Shown here one piece after another: positions 17,201 through 25,400 of a DNA stretch of 36,791 bases. Position 1 is the stretch's first letter; the number at the start of each line of letters is the position of its first letter. The notes beneath the pieces were generated by a model. It was not told where the DNA came from and did not search any database. It saw nothing but the letters and a program-made list of their open reading frames with translations. Origin of the DNA: a virus. The DNA lies in IMG/VR virus record IMGVR_UViG_3300021425_000087, positions 1 to 36,791 of that record; one strand, given 5' to 3'. Made by a program: the position numbers and the translations under genes.

Positions 17201-20200
17201 TTGTCATTACTGTACTAGATAAAGGATCTTCTACGGTTGTTGAAAATGGCGACATTGTTTATATTGATCCAAGATATGTCACTATTACAGATTCTCAAGT
17301 AACTGCCAGCACCGTTACGGCTGGTGCTTTAGCAATCGAGGGACTACCACAGAATTACTTTGGAACTATCCTTGATGGTAACTATCCAACTCTCAAGTTG
17401 ACAGCTACTGTACAAATTGACAGAGCACGTCCTAGATTAAAGACGGTAGTTAGAGACAAGAGAGTTGTTGTTGTTTCAAGTGGAGACCGTGTAATTCCTA
17501 TCAGGGGACAAGATTACGATTCAGATATTATTGAAACGTTCTCATATTCTGATGTATTTAAACTAAAGTATATTTACGAAGGAACTGTAACTAATCCACC
17601 ATCAGTAGATAGATCTGGCAATTTGATCAGTGGAACTGATGTTACATATAAGTTTAGTTTTGATAATGGTCAACGTGACACTTATTACGATGTTTCTAGA
17701 ATTATTCTAAAACCTGGATTTGACGCTCCTACAGGTCAGTTGGTTATTGCTTTCGATTACTTCAACCATTCTGCTGGAGATTTCTCCACCGTCGATTCTT
17801 ATGTACACGAAGCTGGTGTTACAGCGGAAGAAATTCCTTTGTTTAACTCGGAAGCAAATGGTTTGGTAGCACTTAGAGATTGTATTGACTTTAGACCAAA
17901 AGTAGACAATAATACTACAATTACTGGTTTCCAAGATAATTCAATCGTTTCTCTATTCGATTCTACCGATTATATCAGTTTCACTGGAAATGGTGGTATT
18001 CCTTCTGCCACTCCTGCTCCAGATACAAATCTGATCTTCACCATGTCATTTAGCGAGAAACAGTATCTTGATCGTATTGATGGATTGTTCCTCACCAAAC
18101 AAGGAGATTTTGTCGTCAAGAAGGGCAACTCTTCTCTCAATCCATCCAAACCAGAACCAATTGATGATGCCATTTCTCTTTGCTATCTTCACATTCCCGC
18201 TTACACAAACAGCAGCAAAGATGTAAGAGTTATCCCTGTTGATAACAAGCGTTATACTATGAAGGACATCGGTAAGCTAGAGAAGCGTATCGAACGTCTT
18301 GAGTACTACACCACTCTAAGCATTCTAGAGCAGCAAACACAGAACATGCAGATCAAGGATGACCTTGGTCTAGAAAAATTCAAGAGTGGATTCCTTGTAG
18401 ATAACTTTGAAGCACATAGAGTCGGAAATCTTAAATCTGTTGATTATAAGTGTGCTATTGACACCCAGCAATCTGTACTTAGACCACAATCTAAAGAAGA
18501 TAGTTTAACTCTTAGAGAAATCAACACCAGAGATGACCAGAGACAAGTTGCTGGTTACACTATTAAGAATGGAGTTATTTCTCTGCCATACACTGAAGTA
18601 GAAGTTTTAGGTAATAAGAATGCTACCAAAACTATCAATCCAAATCCATTTGTTGTTATTCAATATGTTGGCGAGTCAGTAATTACTCCACAACAGGATT
18701 CTTGGTATGATCAGTCAGTTGCTCCTCTTGTTTCCGACTCAAACACTAAACTAAATTCAATCTACTTAGCAAAAGAAGAATCTCTTGCTGACGCTTATTC
18801 TAGTATCTACAATTCATTTATTGTAAACTGGTGTGGTACTGATCAGGCATTCTTGCCAATCGAATCTCTAGCAAATGTCAATAGTGAAGATTTACAATCT
18901 TCTGTACAGAGTGCCAGTGTTGCTAGTTCCTCTAATACCAGTCCACAAAACAATGAGATTGGAAAGGGTCAATCTTCAAGACAGGTTGGCAACAAAAAAG
19001 TTGCTACTTCCGTATCGTTCTTTGCTAGATCAATTCCAATCAAATTTGTCGTCAATCGCTTAAAACCCAATACTAGAGTATACGTCTTCATGGAAGGTCG
19101 TGATATTAATGGATGGGTAGTTCCCGATACTAGATTTACTGGTATTGCTGGAAACTCTTTAACTTCATTTGGATCTGAACTTGTAACAGATTCTAATGGT
19201 AATCTTAGTGGTATTATTGTAGTTCCAGCAGGTCTAAAACCAACTCCAAATACTAGATGGACTGGCAATGTTGATACAGTTTCATACAGTGAAGGTTCTG
19301 AGGAAGTCAGATTTACAACTGGTATTAAAACCATCAGATTTACATCAAGTGATCAAGATGGAGACAAAGCAGCTGCTGATACATATGCTGAGGTTCAGTT
19401 CTATGCTACTGGAGCTCTTCCAAGCAACCCCCCAAGCATTACATCTACACAAGCAGCATTCTTCAAATCAAATGAGGGTGTACAATTAGTTGATAGTAAT
19501 ACTGATAATCCAATCAAACCAAATCCTCTTGCTCAAACATTCAAAGTTGAGAATTTCCCACTTGGTATGATGACAACTGGTGTAGATCTCTTCTTCCAGA
19601 AAAAGAGTTCTTCCGTTCCTCTAAGAGCATATTTGACAGATGTCGTTTCAGGTAAACCAGGAAAGAATATTATCCCTGGCACACAAGTATCTCTAAATCC
19701 AGAAACATACTTGAGAGTGTATGTAACGGGCGAGAAAGAGACGGTAACTATCGGCAAGGGGGAATATGTATCTGGATCCAGTTCTAATGCTTCTGGACCC
19801 ATTTTGAAGGTACTAGACGCTAATAACGTAGAGGTTGGCGATGAGTCAAGCACAACATTTGAGTTGAATAAAGAGCAGGTTTATACCTTGGTTCTCAGCA
19901 ATCACAATGGAACATCATTTGTTCCAAACGAGGCGCTATCAATTCCTTCTATTGTTAGTTACAATGCTAAGAATAATACTACTTTAGGAATTTTCATTGC
20001 TAAAGATTCTGGTAAGGTCACAAGATTAAAAGTTCTCGACACTGGCGACAATTACGAAACCGCTTCTCTAACAATTGAAAGTCCACAACTTCCAGGTGGT
20101 TCTTCTGCCACCGCTAGCGTTGGTGTTTCAGACGGTAAAGTTTATAATGCCGAAATTTCTCTATCTGGTCGTGGTTACACTGAAGCTCCATCAGTTGTTA

Positions 20201-22284
20201 TCAAAGGTGTAGGAACTGGTGCTGCTGGCGCTATCATTCAATCATTCATTGAAATTGATACACCTGCTGTTAGCATGGGTATTGCTACAGATTTTGAAGG
20301 TGATATCGAATCTACTACACCAACTAACTTTAAGTTTAAGCACCCAGTTTATCTACAGAACAATACCGAATATGCTTTGGTTGTAGAGACCGATTCTTTA
20401 GATTATGCTCTCTGGGCATCTAAGTTAGGAGAAATTGAAATTGCTACTAGCAATGTAGTTACTACACAACCTTTACTTGGTTCTGTTTATAAGTCACAAA
20501 ATACAGATAACTGGACAGAAGATTTGTTTGAAGATTTGAAATTTGTTTTATATCGTGCTGAGTTTGATATTGCTACTGAAGCAAATGTAGAACTTACTAA
20601 CGATTCTCTGGGTTATGAATTACTGAACATTTCTCCTTTTGAAACTAGCGTTAGATCTCCATCCAATGCCACATCACCTCTCTTCAAAAACAATAATTCT
20701 ATTATTAAAGTAAATCATAGAAACAATGGATTTGAAGATAGTGGCAATTCATATGTATTCTTTGCTAACACACAAGATGTTGGAGGTGTTTCCAGTGCTA
20801 CTTTGAATGGAAGATTGTTTAAGGTTTCTAACGCTGGTTTAGATTTTTATAACATTGTTTCTCCAAACCCAGCTGGTTCTAGCGTACTTGGTGGTGGAGA
20901 TAAGGTTATTGCTTCTTTCAATAGAAAGTATGAAAGGCTTTATGCTCAGATTCCTCACCTAGAATTAGAAGGAACTAAGATCGATACATTTGTTTCAACA
21001 ACTAACATCATTCCAACTGATGCCAGTGTAACAAATTACGATTCATATTCTGTAACCGACTATGAACAAACTTTCTTAAACGAAGAGCATTTCTTCATTA
21101 ACCAGAAAATTGTTGCCTCGGACATCAACTCTATTACCAATGGCATTAAAGATAGCCTTAAGTACAAGTTGAGGCTCAAGTCAACAAACGCTGCTGTTTC
21201 TCCGATCATTGATCTTAGAACTGCTTCTGTCAAGACAGCAACAAACCGTGTAGAAAATGCTACTGGTTATGAAAATCGTTATGGTAAGAGAAATCAAATT
21301 CTATCGTTCTTGCCACTATTTGATATGAACATTGCTGCTGCTGATACTAACGCTGATCAGTTTGTAGCAGGAACTGTTATTATTGGTCAAAACTCTAAAG
21401 CAGAAGGATATGTCGTATCATACGAAAATGGAACTGCTCGTGTAAGATTGAGAACACAAACAGAATTCCAATCAAGTGAGTCATTGACATTAATTAATAG
21501 CTCGGGTGTAACTGTTGGAGATATTAGTTTACAAGTTGGAAACATTTCTAGGATCTCATTTGATTTCAGTGTTGGATCTAACTTAATTGCTTATTATCCT
21601 TTTGATACTGACGTAGATTACAACAATAAGATCAATGGCAAAATTGTTCTGTGGGATCCAGAAGAAAATATTCTTGTGGTTGAGAATGCTTTTGCTCCTA
21701 TTAATAATAACTACATTGCCAGCAACACAGAAGATACTCCTTTTGTAAGATTAGCATCTTCAACCAGTCAGCAACCAGACATTTTTAGAAAAGGTGATGT
21801 TGTTAAAACTACTGCTGGTACAGAAGCATTCCTAGAGATTGCTACAATGACATTTGATACTGGTATTGATTATGTACCAGAAACAGATTCTTCAAATAGT
21901 TCTTCTATTGCCAAATACGTTACTAAGGAAGTTTCTATTAACAATCCTGGCAGTTCTATTACAGTTAAAACTACAGTTAACGTTCCTGATATTGAAAACA
22001 TTAAAGTATACTATAAAATTAAAGAAGCTTCGAGTTCTATTAACTTCGAAGATACTAATTGGGTTCCTTTTAATGTCAATGGCAATCCAGATTTTGATAT
22101 TATTGCTACCCCAACAAATTCAATTTCTGGTCAATTTGAAAAACAAGAAGATTATCAAGAACTAACTTATAGTGCTTCAGATCTTCCAGATTTCAGTTCA
22201 TTTGCTGTAAAGATTGTTATGAGATCTGAGAACCCAGCATATGTACCCAAAGTACAAGATCTACGAGCAGTTGCTTCATACTAA
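14212..22284 (+). CDS. Giant DUF4815-type virion structural protein (2,690 residues)
   Basis: The N-terminus carries the DUF4815 signature PYYDDFDADKNF (11-22), LFRPGYSIQTREL (26-38) and LQNQIESYGKFLFKQG (45-60). A central segment, YTMKDIGKLEKRIERLEYY (about 1348-1366), is a predicted coiled coil typical of cyanophage versions. It is followed by GFLVDNFEAH and a KPNTRVYVFMEG strand motif. The C-terminal third has LAQTFKV (1773-1779), DLFFQKK, FKFKHPVYL (about 2040) and SQNTDNWTEDLFEDLKF (about 2095). Two GxGY-type repeats (about 1942 and 1984) lie in a segment that looks inserted between the FFQKK and HPVYL blocks. By position it replaces T4 gp9 or gp10 in the outer baseplate or fibre attachment; that role is inference. 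The ribosome site GGAG lies four bases before the ATG, buried in a hairpin. The stop overlaps the next start (TAATG). Confidence 0.8.
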   Translation: MPQKTNLNVAPYYDDFDADKNFYKVLFRPGYSIQTRELTSLQSILQNQIESYGKFLFKQGQQVIPGEVGLNTKLDFVKLSSVSEVAVNEGGQIVYKKYDIKQLVNTDLRGINSGVVGKVVSAEYGSDVEADTLFVKYTTSGDANNESTFRQGETLEVIGGINTPLLVVGTDGSVLPTSINVTDPVSGNVNSFSSPAMGFATAVEVQEGIYFVNGFFVKNQKQLLIINKYYDKASAKVGFTINEDIVTPEEDASLYDNARGFSNASAPGAHRLSIDLTLTKFDYGANTDKNFIQLLQIKNGTVEKQVKAADYSLLEETLARRTYDESGDYVVDDFDYSIREYYQKGFNNGVYALSEETGLVNGYSEVEAADRMVLTVSSGKAYVKGYEIVNKESKPLEVEKGRDTLTRDNVTLKSRGLPEFNITNVYGSVPLNNVGDTITGYPTVTLNSTFTDGTIGFSGLEASSYYKKTVNRRSQQLGINTGIKTIWVEISGAIPSNTDGIPSTLWFVTTRGSGTVVGKSVDVIAKSLVTREDIAAATTFAELTVIGDKAILDEFLLEYDTGFENVFEKYLYQTESAMQSETGPWGVIKDYNRSITPVIGLAKPKNFRLINRALGFNPDTDIILSRGRSGTQTPYDATFGFSYFNPTFFTKLTLDRNIADGTFTKGKYIYGKESKAYAVIENDTTENFSGNNTLFVTTLFGQFIPGETIIDEANNTIKIAKNNTLSHFVVTKRGANYDGSENMFINGAEYDQSKIDLSYTSDGTSIVSAVILDQKVRNIEYFSPPTVTLTGDADNNTPAIIVPVLFRDAVLTYTPQNVKSFASVYNNYTFTADIDVSSSSYATYTQISDFSFFGTQGGKYLECNGFGANLTGLIQGDIIQFTDANNNVIRTVVQYVTEPSGIDKSRIYLDYSLPADVVNATIIKLRPRIANSSSSLVFPTGSKQVASLVSDTSDTKFKYYIRKDFVTELSSAGGLLTFTAQLPVGTQKFVGFTEENFVITVLDKGSSTVVENGDIVYIDPRYVTITDSQVTASTVTAGALAIEGLPQNYFGTILDGNYPTLKLTATVQIDRARPRLKTVVRDKRVVVVSSGDRVIPIRGQDYDSDIIETFSYSDVFKLKYIYEGTVTNPPSVDRSGNLISGTDVTYKFSFDNGQRDTYYDVSRIILKPGFDAPTGQLVIAFDYFNHSAGDFSTVDSYVHEAGVTAEEIPLFNSEANGLVALRDCIDFRPKVDNNTTITGFQDNSIVSLFDSTDYISFTGNGGIPSATPAPDTNLIFTMSFSEKQYLDRIDGLFLTKQGDFVVKKGNSSLNPSKPEPIDDAISLCYLHIPAYTNSSKDVRVIPVDNKRYTMKDIGKLEKRIERLEYYTTLSILEQQTQNMQIKDDLGLEKFKSGFLVDNFEAHRVGNLKSVDYKCAIDTQQSVLRPQSKEDSLTLREINTRDDQRQVAGYTIKNGVISLPYTEVEVLGNKNATKTINPNPFVVIQYVGESVITPQQDSWYDQSVAPLVSDSNTKLNSIYLAKEESLADAYSSIYNSFIVNWCGTDQAFLPIESLANVNSEDLQSSVQSASVASSSNTSPQNNEIGKGQSSRQVGNKKVATSVSFFARSIPIKFVVNRLKPNTRVYVFMEGRDINGWVVPDTRFTGIAGNSLTSFGSELVTDSNGNLSGIIVVPAGLKPTPNTRWTGNVDTVSYSEGSEEVRFTTGIKTIRFTSSDQDGDKAAADTYAEVQFYATGALPSNPPSITSTQAAFFKSNEGVQLVDSNTDNPIKPNPLAQTFKVENFPLGMMTTGVDLFFQKKSSSVPLRAYLTDVVSGKPGKNIIPGTQVSLNPETYLRVYVTGEKETVTIGKGEYVSGSSSNASGPILKVLDANNVEVGDESSTTFELNKEQVYTLVLSNHNGTSFVPNEALSIPSIVSYNAKNNTTLGIFIAKDSGKVTRLKVLDTGDNYETASLTIESPQLPGGSSATASVGVSDGKVYNAEISLSGRGYTEAPSVVIKGVGTGAAGAIIQSFIEIDTPAVSMGIATDFEGDIESTTPTNFKFKHPVYLQNNTEYALVVETDSLDYALWASKLGEIEIATSNVVTTQPLLGSVYKSQNTDNWTEDLFEDLKFVLYRAEFDIATEANVELTNDSLGYELLNISPFETSVRSPSNATSPLFKNNNSIIKVNHRNNGFEDSGNSYVFFANTQDVGGVSSATLNGRLFKVSNAGLDFYNIVSPNPAGSSVLGGGDKVIASFNRKYERLYAQIPHLELEGTKIDTFVSTTNIIPTDASVTNYDSYSVTDYEQTFLNEEHFFINQKIVASDINSITNGIKDSLKYKLRLKSTNAAVSPIIDLRTASVKTATNRVENATGYENRYGKRNQILSFLPLFDMNIAAADTNADQFVAGTVIIGQNSKAEGYVVSYENGTARVRLRTQTEFQSSESLTLINSSGVTVGDISLQVGNISRISFDFSVGSNLIAYYPFDTDVDYNNKINGKIVLWDPEENILVVENAFAPINNNYIASNTEDTPFVRLASSTSQQPDIFRKGDVVKTTAGTEAFLEIATMTFDTGIDYVPETDSSNSSSIAKYVTKEVSINNPGSSITVKTTVNVPDIENIKVYYKIKEASSSINFEDTNWVPFNVNGNPDFDIIATPTNSISGQFEKQEDYQELTYSASDLPDFSSFAVKIVMRSENPAYVPKVQDLRAVASY

Positions 22285-22484
22285 TGAAATATCTAAAAGT
22301 CGAAGGTCACGACAATTTGGTTCGTGACCTCAATACGGGAGCTATTATCAACACTGATAAACCTTCACGTAACAACCTTTCTCACACAATGACCAATGCT
22401 CTTCATGACATAAATACTTTGAAGGAAGAACTATCTGAAATCAAACTACTTCTTAGAGAGATCGTAAGAAATGCCAGCAATTAA
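22284..22484 (+). CDS. Small coiled-coil protein of T4-like cyanophages, 66 residues
   Basis: The ATG overlaps the preceding stop (TAATG at 22282-22286), the usual sign of translational coupling. The N-terminus MKYLKVEGHDNLVRD, with TGAIINTDK after it, is a pattern I recall from small cyanophage proteins of unknown function. The C-terminal half, INTLKEELSEIKLLLREIV, has leucine and isoleucine spacing typical of a short coiled coil. It may be a small assembly or connector factor for the neighbouring fibre proteins, but that is inference only. Its last 14 bases overlap the start of the 1,629-residue gene, and it contains that gene's late promoter octamer. Confidence 0.82.
   Translation: MKYLKVEGHDNLVRDLNTGAIINTDKPSRNNLSHTMTNALHDINTLKEELSEIKLLLREIVRNASN
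22409..22416 (+). promoter_or_regulatory. Late promoter octamer inside the 66-residue gene
   Basis: CATAAATA, identical to the octamer before gp25, lies 54 bases before the ATG at 22471. By T4 spacing the start would be near 22422, giving a leader of about 49 bases with GAGAG at 22457-22461 as a possible ribosome site. It would drive the 1,629-residue adhesin and the 171-residue gene. It is within a coding sequence, so chance occurrence is possible. Confidence 0.5.
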
Positions 22485-25400
22485 CGTCGCCAGAACAGAT
22501 ACCTTTGAGGTTCAAAGGCAAAAGATCAACCAGATTGGAGATATCTTATCAAACATTTCCGCTGGTGGAAGTGATCTACAAACTGGTAATTTGAAGTTAG
22601 GTGACGGTACTAGAACTGCCCCATCATTAGGATTTATCAATGAAAGCACTTTGGGAATTTATAGACCCAGTGTTAACACTATTGGATTTGTTTCGGCATC
22701 TAAAAAAACTTTTGATATTTCTTCAGATGGACTTTATAGTTACAAAGATATTGTTGTAAGAAAAAACCTATTAACTACCGAAGGAATATCTATTCTTTCA
22801 TCTGGTCAAAATTATGATCCAGGACAATATAATGGAGTCGCAGTAACTGGAGGAACTGGAACAGATGCTCTCGCTAATATTGAAGTTGCTTCTTTTACTG
22901 GATCAATTACCAATTCAGGAGAAAATTATTCACCAGGAACATATACACTAGTTCCAATTTCAGGCGGATCTGGTACTGGAACAACAGCATCTTTTGTTGT
23001 AAATCCATTGAGTGTATCAATTACTAATGCTGGATCTAATTATGCTCCTGGTACTTATCCAAATGTATCTTTAGTAAATATTTCTTCTTCTGGATCTGGA
23101 GGAATAGCAACAATAGTTGTTGATGATGCCTCTACTCCTTCTGAATTGCCAGGATCTATTACAGCACCTGGCAGCGGATACACAGTTCCTGAGACGGAAT
23201 TAACAAATATTCCAGTTATAAATGATCCAACCCAAACATTTTTAATTACAACAATAGCAAATCCAGGAACTCCCCCTCCAAACGATGTTTATGTTGTAAA
23301 CGGAACAACACAATTAACTTTAAATTTACTAAGTTCAAATACTTATAGATTTGATTTATCAGATTCTACTGTTACTGGTCATCCATTAGTATTCACAAAT
23401 ACAGATGGATCTCCATTGAATTTTTATGATTATGCTACAGTGACAAAAGGAACTCCAGGATCTCCAGGAGCTTTTGTCGATTTGATTATAAAACCATCTG
23501 CTTCTGGTTCTATTTCATATGCCTGTAGTGTTCATTCTGGAATGGGGGGAACCATTAACATTTCTTCAGGTGCTGTTGGTGTTTATGGATCTGGAGCTAC
23601 TGCTAACGTAACTATTGGTGGTGGTGGCACAGTTACTGGTTTTACTTTGGTCACAATCGGTCAAGGTTATAATGCTTCCGATATTGTTAGTTTTGATGCT
23701 AGTGATGTTGGTGGTACTGGATCTGGATTTGAATATACGTTATCCACACCACAATATAACGGATCTGTCATTTCAATTTCTATAGAGAACTCGGGTCAAA
23801 ATTATTCTATTAATGATACATTTACTGTAAATTCTTCCGATCTCAATGGTTATGGATCTGGATTAGTTTTAACTTCTACTACGTCGCCTGGTCAAATTTC
23901 AGATTTTGAGTTTGATGTGAAGGGTACTGGATATTCTGTAAATGACAACTTGTCGCTTCCTGGTCAAATAACAGGAATTACCGCTACATTATATGGTACA
24001 GTATTTTTCCCAACAGTATCTTTAGATAGTGCTTCTTCAACTGTCACACTTTCAGATACTGGAAATATTTCCGAAGGAATGTCTGTAGTTGGTGATGGAA
24101 CTGGAACTGGGCAAGTTTCTGAAGGAACCACTGTATTATCAGTCGATAGTTCCACACAAATAACACTTTCGGCAACACCCGCCGCCACTGGAACTACTGG
24201 AATTACATTTTCTTCATCTCAATCTCCATATAATCAAATAACTCCATCTTCTTTAGATGGTATTGTACAGGGATCTACGGTACAAGTTTCTTCTGGATCT
24301 GGATCTTTACTAGATGGAACTACTGTATCTTCTGTAGATTACAATTCAAATATTATTTCTCTCTCTAGCGATCCAGATCTTCCTGGCGATGTTACTTTAA
24401 CTTTTACTCCACCATTCGGATTAGGAACTACTCCTTTTGAATTTAATGTAGAAGCTTTAGGATCTGTAGATACGATATCTATTACCGTTGGAGGAAACGG
24501 ATATAGTTTAGGAGATATATTAAGTGTAAATTCAATTGATTTGATCAATCCGATTGAATATGTTGTCACGAACAAAAGCATTTTAAAAATTACTTTTACA
24601 GGCACAATTTCTTCTACAACATTTTCAGTTGGAGATACTTTAAATTATGATGATGGTGGAGATGCTCCTCCAGAATATGAAATTTATCAAGTTGTTACAT
24701 CTGGAGGTAATTTAGATTACCTTATTGTTGAAAACGTTTTATTATTGACTTCTGGGAATCAAGTAACAAGAAATGGTTTAGGAGGTACTCAATATACAGT
24801 TGATACTGTAGAAGCTTCAGATAAGTATTTTATTGATACTGGATCTGGTCCAGAATTAACTCCAGATTTAACACTGCTTGTAGGAAATTCTTATAATTTC
24901 GATCTTTCTGATAATAGTAATCAAGGAAGATCATTTGCTTTTTCAAAACATCCAGGTGGAATTTGGGGAAACAGCTATATTCAAAATGTTAGTACAACGT
25001 TAGATACAAATAGCAATCAAATAACTGTTGCTTCTACAACAAATATTTTAGAAGGAATGGATGTAGAAGTTTCTGTTGGTCCTGGCGATTTGGTATCAGG
25101 AACAACTGTAGTTAGTGTTGATAGCTCTACACAATTAACGCTGTCTTCTCCAGCTCTTACATCTGGACTGGCTACATTAACTTTTAGAGGAACAGAATAC
25201 ACGGAAGGAATTACAAGAGAATCAAATTCTTTATTAGTAAAAGTTTTAGAAGGCACCCCAACTTTATATTATTATTCATCTGCTGCAGATGTAGATAGAT
25301 CTAATGAAGGAGGAGATCCTGGTGATGAAGCTTCTGTTACTATTGATTCAAATAATCCTAAGGTATTTGGAAGTGGATTATCTTTCTCGGTTTCAGAACT

